This document shows positions 16,876-25,156 of a stretch of DNA of 64,000 nt, piece after piece. The DNA lies in assembly GCF_030732845.1 (NCBI RefSeq), contig NZ_JASHKA010000016.1:1-64000 (forward strand), given 5' to 3'. The DNA comes from Roseibium sp. MMSF_3544. Its GTDB lineage: Bacteria > Pseudomonadota > Alphaproteobacteria > Rhizobiales > Stappiaceae. The position numbers and the translations under genes were made by a program. The first letter of the stretch is position 1. Each line of letters starts with the position of its first letter. The notes under the pieces are model-generated. The model ran no database searches and had not been told where the DNA came from. It saw only the letters and a list, made by a program, of their open reading frames with translations.

Positions 16876-18138
16876 ATGAAATCAATTAAATTTGGATTGT
16901 TGACAGCGACAGGCCTGTTCGTAACGCCTGCCATAGCTGCGGCACCGGCAGACATTTTGTCGAATTACGGCGATATTGCCCAGGCGAGCTACGCAGATTC
17001 TCTTGCAACGGCAAAAACGCTGAAAGGTGCTATCGACAAATTCCTGAATGAGCCCACCGAGGCAAATCTTGAAGAAGCGCGCTCGGCCTGGATTGAGGCC
17101 CGCAACCCCTACCAGCAAACGGAAGCCTACCGTTTCGGCAATGCCATCGTCGATGACTGGGAAGGCAAGGTAAATGCCTGGCCGCTCGACGAAGGCCTGA
17201 TCGATTACGTTGATGCGTCCTACGGCACCGAGTCTGAGGAAAACCCGTTTTACGCAGCCAACCTGATCGCAAATCCGTCACTCAAGGCAGGCGGCGAAAC
17301 CATCGACGCCAGTGAGATTACCGCCTCGCTTCTTGCCGACCAGCTTCAGGAAGCAGGCGAAGTCGAAGCGAATGTCGTCACCGGCTACCATGCGATCGAA
17401 TTCATGCTTTGGGGGCAGGACCTGAACGGAACCGGTCCGGGTGCCGGAGCACGTCCGGCAACCGATTTTGACCCGGCCAACTGCACGGGCGGTAATTGTG
17501 AGCGCCGCATTCAATACCTGCGGGCCGTGACCGACCTGCTGATTTCCGATCTGGAAGAAATGGCCTCTGCGTGGGAGCCGGGCGGAGCGGCGCGTGAAGA
17601 GCTGGCGGCAAAAGGTGAAAACGGCGGTCTGGCGACGATCCTGACCGGCATGGGCTCGCTGTCTTACGGTGAGCTTGCTGGTGAACGCATCAAGCTCGGC
17701 CTGCTGTTGCACGATCCGGAAGAAGAGCATGACTGCTTTGCCGACAACACGCACATGTCGCACCTGAACGACGTGATCGGTATCCGGAACGTTTACTTCG
17801 GTTCCTATGCAAGCCCACTTGGAAACAACGTTTCCGGCGCGTCCCTTGCGGATCTCGTGGCTGAAAAGGACCCGGCGCTTGCTGAAGAAATGAAGATCAA
17901 GCTCGATGCCACGCTGGCAGCCTTCGAAGTCATGAAGGCGCGTGCGGACGGTGGTGAAGCCTATGACCAGATGATCGGTGAAGGCAACGAAGAGGGCAAC
18001 GCCGTCGTTCAGGCAGCCGTTGATGCACTGGTCGACCAGACAGCTTCCATCGAGCGTGTCGTCAAAGTGCTCGGCCTCGACGAGATCGCGTTTGAAGGCT
18101 CCGACAGCCTCGATAACCCGAACGCTGTTTTCCAGTAA
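16876..18138 (+). CDS. Imelysin-family iron-regulated periplasmic protein
   Basis: Exported protein of 420 residues with a signal peptide at 1-21 (FVTPAIAAAPA). The imelysin motif GxHxxE appears as GYHAIE at residues 170-175, followed by FMLWGQD. The family is linked to iron uptake (EfeO-, IrpA-like), with two helical bundles. I chose ATG 16876 over the in-frame GTG 16855 because GAAGGGG precedes it and the signal peptide starts cleanly there. It heads a set with DUF1111, a second imelysin and DUF1513, but an intrinsic terminator-like hairpin follows it, so it is probably made in excess of the later genes. Confidence 0.88.
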   Translation: MKSIKFGLLTATGLFVTPAIAAAPADILSNYGDIAQASYADSLATAKTLKGAIDKFLNEPTEANLEEARSAWIEARNPYQQTEAYRFGNAIVDDWEGKVNAWPLDEGLIDYVDASYGTESEENPFYAANLIANPSLKAGGETIDASEITASLLADQLQEAGEVEANVVTGYHAIEFMLWGQDLNGTGPGAGARPATDFDPANCTGGNCERRIQYLRAVTDLLISDLEEMASAWEPGGAAREELAAKGENGGLATILTGMGSLSYGELAGERIKLGLLLHDPEEEHDCFADNTHMSHLNDVIGIRNVYFGSYASPLGNNVSGASLADLVAEKDPALAEEMKIKLDATLAAFEVMKARADGGEAYDQMIGEGNEEGNAVVQAAVDALVDQTASIERVVKVLGLDEIAFEGSDSLDNPNAVFQ

Positions 18139-18147
18139 GCAAAGCCC

Positions 18148-18178
18148 GTCAGGCGGCTGACCTGCCGCCTGACCTTTT
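18148..18178 (+). terminator. Intercistronic terminator/attenuator hairpin
   Basis: A 10-bp perfect stem (GTCAGGCGGC with GCCGCCTGAC) with a six-base loop is followed by CTTTT. It starts 10 bp after the first imelysin stop and about 50 bp before the DUF1111 start. It looks like a partial terminator that tunes downstream expression. Confidence 0.75.
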
Positions 18179-18221
18179 GCCTGCGTATTGGGGTGCACAG
18201 GTCACAGTCAGGATGCGATTC

Positions 18222-19751
18222 ATGAGGCTGGGCCTCCCTTCGAGCGCGGTTAAGGGCGCTCTTTTGTGCGTGCTTGTCGCCGCGGTTCCCGCCGCCGCAG
18301 ACGGCCCTTTGTCACATAGAGACGATTTGTCAGAAAAGGACAAAGCCAAGGTTTCCAGGGTGCTGCAAGCGCCGTCCGATTTCGAAACTCCCGAGTTGTT
18401 CGAGCCGATGCAGGGCGGTGCCGGGACATCAACCCGGCGGCCGAACCGGGACGCGTTTTCCCATTCGAACACAAACCTGACCTTCGAAGAACAGCATGAT
18501 TTCAGGGTCGGTAACGGGCTTTTCAAGAAGCTTTGGGCGTCATCTCCCTCATCGACGCGCGCTTCCGACGGCCTTGGGCCGCTCTATAACGCGAGATCCT
18601 GCCAGGGGTGTCATCTGAAGGATGGTCGCGGCCGTCCGCCTCGACCTGGCGACAAGGCCGTCTCGCTGTTCCTGCGGCTCTCAATTCCCCCGCAAACGGA
18701 GGCGCAGGAAAAAGCGCTGGCAGCGCGCGAGATTCTGCGCGTGCCGGAGCCGACCTATGGCGGCCAGTTCCAGTCCTTTGCCGTGCAGGGCCTTCCGGGC
18801 GAAGGTCGGTTCGATATCGAGATTGAGGACATCGAGGTTCCCCTGAATGGTGGGGAAACTGCTATCCTCCAGAAACCAACCTACAAGGTGCGCGACCTTG
18901 GTTTTGGCGCCCTGCATCCCGACACGCTGATTTCTCCCCGCGTCGCGCCACCGATGATCGGTCTGGGTCTGTTGCAGGCCATCCACCCCGGAGATCTTGA
19001 AGCGCTGGCAGATCCCGATGATCTGAACGGTGATGGCATCTCGGGAAAAATCAGCCGTGTTCGGGATCCGGCATCAGGCGAACTCACGATCGGCCGGTTC
19101 GGCTGGAAAGCCTCAAACCCGACGATCAGGGCACAGACCGCGGGAGCGTTTTCCGGTGACATCGGCATCAGCACGCCGGACAAGCCGGACAACTACGGCG
19201 ATTGTACAGAGGCGCAAACAGCGTGTCGGGCAATGCCGCATGGTGAACAGGAGCACCTGGGTGTTTCTGAGGCGCCCGATCCCGTCATGGATCTGGTGAC
19301 GTTTTATTCAGAAAATCTCGCGGTGCCGATGCGCCGGGATGCTGACGATCCGGATGTCCTGAAAGGCAAGCGCATCTTCTATGAAAGTGGCTGCGTCTCG
19401 TGTCATCAGCCGAAATATGTCACCAGCCGGGATGCGGCAAATCCAGCTCACCGGTTTCAGTTAATCTGGCCCTATACGGACCTTTTGCTGCATGACATGG
19501 GCGAAGGTCTGGCTGATGACAGGCCGGTTGGAGATGCGAACGGCCGCGAATGGCGCACGCCGCCACTTTGGGGCATCGGACTGACGGAAACAGTGAACAA
19601 TCACACCCGGTTTTTGCATGACGGGCGTGCGCGCAATCTTCTGGAGGCTGTTTTGTGGCATGATGGCGAGGCAAAACAGGCAAAGGACAAGGTCGTCGCG
19701 CTATCCCCGAACGACCGCCGGTCGCTTATCCGATTTCTGGAGTCGCTATGA
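18222..19751 (+). CDS. Dihaem DUF1111 (di-haem oxidoreductase-like) exported protein
   Basis: Periplasmic c-type cytochrome of 509 residues related to dihaem peroxidases and thiol oxidoreductases (DUF1111). Haem motifs are CQGCH at residues 127-131 and CVSCH at 391-395. A signal peptide spans about 1-27 (VLVAAVPAAADG). I chose ATG 18222 because AGGA precedes it at good spacing; ATG 18213 and TTG 18177 are in-frame alternatives. DUF1111 proteins occur next to imelysins in many proteobacteria and may handle iron oxidation state or electrons. The stop overlaps the next start. Confidence 0.87.
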   Translation: MRLGLPSSAVKGALLCVLVAAVPAAADGPLSHRDDLSEKDKAKVSRVLQAPSDFETPELFEPMQGGAGTSTRRPNRDAFSHSNTNLTFEEQHDFRVGNGLFKKLWASSPSSTRASDGLGPLYNARSCQGCHLKDGRGRPPRPGDKAVSLFLRLSIPPQTEAQEKALAAREILRVPEPTYGGQFQSFAVQGLPGEGRFDIEIEDIEVPLNGGETAILQKPTYKVRDLGFGALHPDTLISPRVAPPMIGLGLLQAIHPGDLEALADPDDLNGDGISGKISRVRDPASGELTIGRFGWKASNPTIRAQTAGAFSGDIGISTPDKPDNYGDCTEAQTACRAMPHGEQEHLGVSEAPDPVMDLVTFYSENLAVPMRRDADDPDVLKGKRIFYESGCVSCHQPKYVTSRDAANPAHRFQLIWPYTDLLLHDMGEGLADDRPVGDANGREWRTPPLWGIGLTETVNNHTRFLHDGRARNLLEAVLWHDGEAKQAKDKVVALSPNDRRSLIRFLESL

Positions 19752-20824
19752 TGCGTTTTTTGGTGTTGGCAGCCATTGCCGCCAGTTTCTCAGTTCCGGC
19801 ATGGGCAGTGGAAGTGAAGGCGCCGCTGGAGCGGATCATTTCAGACTACATTGTTCCGGCAAGTGCACAGTTTGCAAACACGGCCGCAGGCTTGCCCGAC
19901 GCCGTGATGTCGGTTTGTGAGACTCCCGGTGAAGGCACGGTTGCATCGCTTGAGAAGGTCTATGCGCAAACCGTATTCGATTTTTCCAGAATTCACTTCC
20001 TGAGATTTGGGCCGCTTATTGAAAACGACCGTCTCAGCCGGCTGGCCTTTCTTCCTGATCCGCGTGGGATCGGACAAAGGCAGATCCGCAAGGTGTTTGC
20101 GTCCAGGGACGCCGGTGTGCTTTCGCCAGACAGTCTTGGAAGCAAGAGTGTCGCGCTTCAGGGATTGACCGCGTTTCAACTCATCGCATTTGACAAGAAC
20201 GGAAGCATCGTTCTCGGCGCTCCGGGTGAGAACAAAGACTTCACCTGCGGCTATGCTGCGGCAATCGCACAAAACGTTGCGGCCATTGCAGAAAGTGTTG
20301 CGCGCGATTGGGCAAATCCGGACGGGTACCGGGCCCTTCTGCTGTCCGCAGGACCAGACAACGAGCGGTTCCGGACGACAAAAGAAGCCGTTGAAACTGT
20401 CTTCAACGGCCTGGTGACGGGGCTGATCGTTGCGCGTGATCAGAACATCTTGCCGGCGCTGGGCTCATCAGAAGCCAAAGCCAAGCCGCGCCGCTTTCCG
20501 TTTGCCCGGTCCGGGAACAGTATCCTGTTTTTGAAAGGCGAATTGAGCGGTCTCCGAGAAGCGCTCTTCAACATGAACCTCCAAGACCTGACGCCGGAAG
20601 ACTTCCAGTGGATTTTCGGATCCCTGAGCTTTGAGTTCGCCAACGGCGAAAATTTGCTTGAACAGTTGAAGCCTCCCTTGCGGGAAACGCTTGGGGAGGA
20701 CGGCAGCTACGCCAAGGTGTCCCTGCTGGCGATCACGATCAAATCGATCCGCGATACATTGGCCCTGGAACTGGCCGGTGCGTTGGCGCTCTCCGGAGGA
20801 TTCAATGCGCTGGACGGCGACTAG
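19748..20824 (+). CDS. Imelysin-family protein (second copy)
   Basis: Exported protein of 358 residues with a signal peptide at about 1-19 (SFSVPAWAVE) and overall imelysin layout. The diagnostic GxHxxE is degenerate here: the matching segment reads GLTAFQLIAFD. Loss of the putative metal-binding His suggests a role different from the first imelysin. It overlaps DUF1111 by 4 bp (ATGA) and the next gene by 20 bp, so the three are translationally coupled. Confidence 0.8.
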   Translation: MMRFLVLAAIAASFSVPAWAVEVKAPLERIISDYIVPASAQFANTAAGLPDAVMSVCETPGEGTVASLEKVYAQTVFDFSRIHFLRFGPLIENDRLSRLAFLPDPRGIGQRQIRKVFASRDAGVLSPDSLGSKSVALQGLTAFQLIAFDKNGSIVLGAPGENKDFTCGYAAAIAQNVAAIAESVARDWANPDGYRALLLSAGPDNERFRTTKEAVETVFNGLVTGLIVARDQNILPALGSSEAKAKPRRFPFARSGNSILFLKGELSGLREALFNMNLQDLTPEDFQWIFGSLSFEFANGENLLEQLKPPLRETLGEDGSYAKVSLLAITIKSIRDTLALELAGALALSGGFNALDGD

Positions 20825-21962
20825 CAAGAAGCCATTTTCCCGGCGCGGATTTCTCTCCGCGCTCGGCGGGCTGGCGGCTTTGCAGACCTTCACCAACTCT
20901 CCCTTGGCGGCAAACTTGCTTGACAAAAGGGCCGGTGACGATGCGCTGCTTTTTGCCAGCGCCTACAAGAACACAGACGGCACCTTTGGCATCGGAATTC
21001 TGGACGATTACGGCCAGGTCCTGGCCAGGATCTCGCTTCCCGGACGTGGTCACGGGATTGCCGTTTCGCCTGACAAAAGCCGATTTGTCGCCTTTGCACG
21101 CCGCCCAGGAACCTTTGCCATCGTTGTGCGTCCGTTCAAGGACGCGAAACTGGACGTGATCGTTTCAGAGCCGGGAAGGCATTTCTACGGGCACGGCTGT
21201 TTTTCGACGGATGGCCGGTTGCTCTATGCGGCCGAAAACGACTTCGCCAACGCAAAGGGTGTGATCGGCGTATATGACATGAGTGGTGACAGCGCAGTCA
21301 GGATCGGTGAATTCAGCACTTACGGGACTGGTCCTCACGACATCGCGCTCACGCCCGATGGACGAACGCTTGTCATTGCAAACGGCGGCATTGAAACCCA
21401 TCCTGACCGGCCGCGCGAAAAGCTCAATCTCGACACCATGGCGCCTTCGGCCGTATTCGTTGACGTCGAAAGCGGTGATCTTGTTTCAGAACATGTCCTG
21501 GACAAGACGCTGCACCAGCTCTCCCTGCGGCACATGGCGCTGGACGCGTCAGGCCGGGTCTGGGTCGGCGGGCAATTCGAAGGACCGTTGTCCGAGACAC
21601 CGCCACTCGTCGCTGTCTTTGAGCGTGATAAAGTGCCGACGGTGACACGAATTCCGGACAGCCTTGCTCCCATGCTTCAAAATTACATAGGTTCAGTCAC
21701 TGCCAATCGCGCCGGTGATGTGATCGCCACTTCCGCACCGCGCGGTGACCGGACCCTCTTCTGGCGAGCCGAAACAGGCGCATTCTTGGGGGCCCAGACC
21801 ATCGCCGACGGATGCGGCGTTGCACCGATCGACCAGGGCAATTTTCTGATCTCGGACGGCAACGGCGCGCTCTCCGTTGTTGTCGAACCGGACGAGCCCG
21901 CTGAAATCCTGGCACGTCCACCGGGCATTTCCTGGGACAATCATATGGTTGCGCTTTCTTGA
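20805..21962 (+). CDS. Tat-exported DUF1513 beta-propeller protein
   Basis: Protein of 385 residues with a twin-arginine signal near residues 12-30 (SRRGFLSALGGLAA), so it is exported folded. The body has repeated beta-strand blades typical of a seven-bladed propeller (DUF1513), for instance GRGHGIAVSPDKSRFVAF and GTGPHDIALTPDGRTLVIANGG. The ATG at 20805 is preceded by GGAGGA and lies inside the end of the second imelysin gene. Imelysin / DUF1111 / imelysin / DUF1513 is a recurrent neighbourhood. The function is unproven; a periplasmic iron or redox assembly is a reasonable guess. Confidence 0.85.
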   Translation: MRWTATSKKPFSRRGFLSALGGLAALQTFTNSPLAANLLDKRAGDDALLFASAYKNTDGTFGIGILDDYGQVLARISLPGRGHGIAVSPDKSRFVAFARRPGTFAIVVRPFKDAKLDVIVSEPGRHFYGHGCFSTDGRLLYAAENDFANAKGVIGVYDMSGDSAVRIGEFSTYGTGPHDIALTPDGRTLVIANGGIETHPDRPREKLNLDTMAPSAVFVDVESGDLVSEHVLDKTLHQLSLRHMALDASGRVWVGGQFEGPLSETPPLVAVFERDKVPTVTRIPDSLAPMLQNYIGSVTANRAGDVIATSAPRGDRTLFWRAETGAFLGAQTIADGCGVAPIDQGNFLISDGNGALSVVVEPDEPAEILARPPGISWDNHMVALS

Positions 21963-22108
21963 TTTAGCGGTTGTCCGCAGATCTCGCGGGCAGAAGCTTG
22001 CGAAAACGCCCTGTTTCCTGCTTTTGTCAAATTCGCGGTGCAGTGTGGGTGCGGACCAGTGCATGATTGGTCTACATTGGGGCCGATTCGCGAAGGGAGA
22101 AGCTCAAC

Positions 22109-25006
22109 ATGCGGCGGCTTTTGATCGGACTGGGCAGTCTGGTGATCCTGCTGGTGACGGTCGTTCTGGTCGTCCCGCTGTTCCTGCCCAAGGACGAGAT
22201 CAAACGTCAGGTGGTGGAACAGGTCGACAATCGGCTCGGCTGGCGTGTCCGGCTCGACGGACCGGTTTCCCTGTCCCTGTTCCCCGGGTTTGCACTCGAC
22301 GCGCAGGATATCGGTGTCTCTGGCGAAGCCGGCGCGGACGGGATCGAATTTGCCAAAGCCGATCGCATCACGTTCGGGCTTGGCTGGGGAGGACTGCTGT
22401 CCGGCAATATTCAGGTGACCGGCATCACCCTCGACAATCCGGACATTTATCTTGAGGTCGGCGCCAACGGGTCGACAAGCTGGGAACCGCGGCGCGCGCT
22501 CGGATCCGAAGCAACCGCAACGGATACAGCATCGGCGGATGCACCGGCGCCATCTGAAACAGCGCCCGAGGCGCAGGCGCAATCGGCTCAACCTTCGGGC
22601 TCCTATCTCAAGAGTGTCGGCGTTGACAGTCTCCAGATCAACGGGGGCACGCTCACCTATAAAGATGCGTCCTCCGAGGAACCGGTCAGGATCACAAGCC
22701 TCGATCTTGCCCTGACCGCTCCGGATCTGAGCGGCGACGTCGAGCTGACCTCCAGTTTTGTTTTTCAGGACACTCCGATCAGCGTTTCAGGTGGATTGAC
22801 CAATCCGCTTGGCCTCACTGCTGGAGAGCAGGTCCCAATCCTGCTGACGGTCGCCACAGGCGAAAACACGTTGAGCGTGAGCGGCGAAACCGGTCTTGAG
22901 CCGGTCCGTGTGGAACTCGCAATCGACGCGGGCGGGCCCTCCCTCAAGGCACTCGCAGCGCTTGCCGGTCAGGAAATAGACGCAGATCCCGGCGCCTTTT
23001 CCTTTGACGCAAAGGTAACAGGCACGGAAGCGGCGATCTCGGTCGCGGATTTGCACCTTGTGCTTGGCCAGTTGTCTCTTGGCGGGGCAGCAGATGCAGA
23101 CCTGTCCGGGCTCATTCCCGAAGTGTCCGGAAGGATCGTTCTGAAAGACGGCTCGATCAAGGATCTGTTGCTGTTTGCCGGACAGGACCTTCCTGCCAGC
23201 GGTAAACTGAGCGCGGATCTGGCGTTCGAAACCGTTGGTATCACCGGTTCGGAGCTTGTTGCAGGCCTCGACATGAACGGATCGATTTCGATTGCGGATG
23301 GTGAAATTGGCGGGTTGGGACTCTCTTCCACCGTTGGCGATGCCGACGCGGACCGTTTGACGGATCTGGCGCTGGACGTCGATCTTAAGGGGCTCGAAAG
23401 CCCGATTGCGATGAGCGGAGCGGTTTCCTGGCGCGGCGAGGCGTTCAGCATTACAGGCGAAGCAGACACGGCGAAACTGCTTGGTGGAACGTCTGCGCCT
23501 GTGTCCATGACCTTGAAAGGCAACCGGTTCGGTGCCGGGTTCAACGGTTTGGTGGCGCTGCCGGGCAATATTGATGGCGCGGTCAACATTGAAACCGCCG
23601 ACCTTCGCGGCCTGATGGCCTGGATGGGCCAGCCCCTCGGCCAGGGCGGTGGTCTCAAGACCTTCAAGGCATCCGGCATCTTCGGTGTTCAGCCAGACGC
23701 GATCACATTCGAGGAAACGCGGTTCACGCTTGATGATACGTCCGGCGAGGCGAACGGCCGGATAGACCTTGGGGGCAAGCCCAAGGTGAGCGCACAACTG
23801 GCCTTAAGGGAGCTCGTTCTCGATCCCTATCTTGGCGATGCGCCCGGTTCCGGTGGCAGTTCGAACAGCAGTTCCGGGGGGAGCAGTAGCGGATCTTCCG
23901 GCGGCGCGAGTTCCGGTGGTGCGCCAGCTTCTACCTCTGGATGGAGTGCTGAACCGATCGACTTCAAGGGCCTCCAGGCTGTTGACGTCGACTTCAAGGT
24001 CACGACCCGGGAAATCCGCTGGGACAAGGTCAAGATCGACGAAAGCAGCCTTTCCACGACCATTCAGGACGGCGTCCTTACCGCAAATCTGGAAAGGCTT
24101 GCGCTTTATGATGGGGCGGGAACCGGTTTGGTGACCCTCAATGGAGCGAAGGAAACGCCGGAGGTTGCTGCGAAGTTTTCCCTCTCCGGTCTCAATGCCA
24201 ACCCGCTTTTGAGTGACGCGGCAGACTTCGACTGGATTGAAGGCAAAGGGGCAATAAGCCTTGACGTGACCTCGGCAGGAGCATCGCAAAAGGCGCTCGT
24301 CGAAGGGCTGAACGGCACGGCCGATTTCGAATTCGTGGATGGCGCGATCCGGGGCATCAATATTCCGAAAATGGTGCGCGGCCTTTCGGTCGAGACTCTG
24401 CTGGGATGGCAGGAAAACCTGTCTGAAAAGACGGATTTCAGCTCGCTCGGAGCGACATTCGGCATCGAGAATGGAGTCGCCCGGACGGACGATCTTGCCA
24501 TGGTTGGGCCCTTGCTGCGCATGAGCGGTCAGGGAACGACGGATCTGCCCAAGCAAAGCCTTAGCTGGCGGGTGGAGCCGAGCATCGTTCCGACCCTTGA
24601 AGGCCAACCGCCGATGCCGCGCCGGAAAGGCGAAGACAAGAAGATGGCCGGTCTCGGTGTACCGATCGTCATCGAGGGACCCTGGAGCGATCCGCGCATC
24701 TACCCGGATATTGCCGGGATCCTGAACAATCCGGAGGCGGCCTACAAGCAGCTTCAGGAAACGGGTGGCGAGCTGATGTCCATTCTGCAGGGCAACAAGG
24801 ATGCACCGCAGGAACTCGTCGAAACTGCGAATGAAGTCATCGAGCGGGCCACCGGCGGGCGGACACAAATCGATGTTCAGAAGGTGATCGACGGCGAGGT
24901 GGACGACGAGGAAGTGCTCAAGGCGGTTGAAGAGGGCTTCGGCCTGCCAGCCGGTCTGCTCGGTTCGGTGCTTGGCCGGGACAAGAAAGAGGAAAATGGC
25001 AACTGA
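22109..25006 (+). CDS. AsmA-family protein
   Basis: Large inner-membrane-anchored protein of 965 residues. One N-terminal membrane segment (LLIGLGSLVILLVTVVLVVPLF) is followed by a long periplasmic beta-rich part. The N-terminal AsmA region reads DNRLGWRVRLDGPVSLSLFPGFAL, and the C-terminal AsmA_2-type region contains MSGQGTTDLPKQSLSWRVEP. A Ser/Gly-rich linker lies near residues 590-615. AsmA relatives are thought to bridge lipids to the outer membrane. ATG 22109 has GAAGGGAGAAG upstream; an ATG 42 bp earlier lacks this. It appears monocistronic. Confidence 0.88.
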   Translation: MRRLLIGLGSLVILLVTVVLVVPLFLPKDEIKRQVVEQVDNRLGWRVRLDGPVSLSLFPGFALDAQDIGVSGEAGADGIEFAKADRITFGLGWGGLLSGNIQVTGITLDNPDIYLEVGANGSTSWEPRRALGSEATATDTASADAPAPSETAPEAQAQSAQPSGSYLKSVGVDSLQINGGTLTYKDASSEEPVRITSLDLALTAPDLSGDVELTSSFVFQDTPISVSGGLTNPLGLTAGEQVPILLTVATGENTLSVSGETGLEPVRVELAIDAGGPSLKALAALAGQEIDADPGAFSFDAKVTGTEAAISVADLHLVLGQLSLGGAADADLSGLIPEVSGRIVLKDGSIKDLLLFAGQDLPASGKLSADLAFETVGITGSELVAGLDMNGSISIADGEIGGLGLSSTVGDADADRLTDLALDVDLKGLESPIAMSGAVSWRGEAFSITGEADTAKLLGGTSAPVSMTLKGNRFGAGFNGLVALPGNIDGAVNIETADLRGLMAWMGQPLGQGGGLKTFKASGIFGVQPDAITFEETRFTLDDTSGEANGRIDLGGKPKVSAQLALRELVLDPYLGDAPGSGGSSNSSSGGSSSGSSGGASSGGAPASTSGWSAEPIDFKGLQAVDVDFKVTTREIRWDKVKIDESSLSTTIQDGVLTANLERLALYDGAGTGLVTLNGAKETPEVAAKFSLSGLNANPLLSDAADFDWIEGKGAISLDVTSAGASQKALVEGLNGTADFEFVDGAIRGINIPKMVRGLSVETLLGWQENLSEKTDFSSLGATFGIENGVARTDDLAMVGPLLRMSGQGTTDLPKQSLSWRVEPSIVPTLEGQPPMPRRKGEDKKMAGLGVPIVIEGPWSDPRIYPDIAGILNNPEAAYKQLQETGGELMSILQGNKDAPQELVETANEVIERATGGRTQIDVQKVIDGEVDDEEVLKAVEEGFGLPAGLLGSVLGRDKKEENGN

Positions 25007-25156
25007 CACTGCGTAGCCCGCTGCATTGACACTCCGCTTCCTGCGGCAGGTTCAGGATCATTCAAAGAGATCCACGCATTGTGAAAATCAGCAATGCAAT
25101 TCTGAGGTATAGTGCGGTCGAAAGCACCACCTCTCATTGTTGGTTGGAGTGTCTCA

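Noticed and set aside
22787..25009. Two long minus-strand frames over the AsmA gene
   Set aside because: They are antisense to a signal-anchored AsmA protein with a ribosome site; the products look random.
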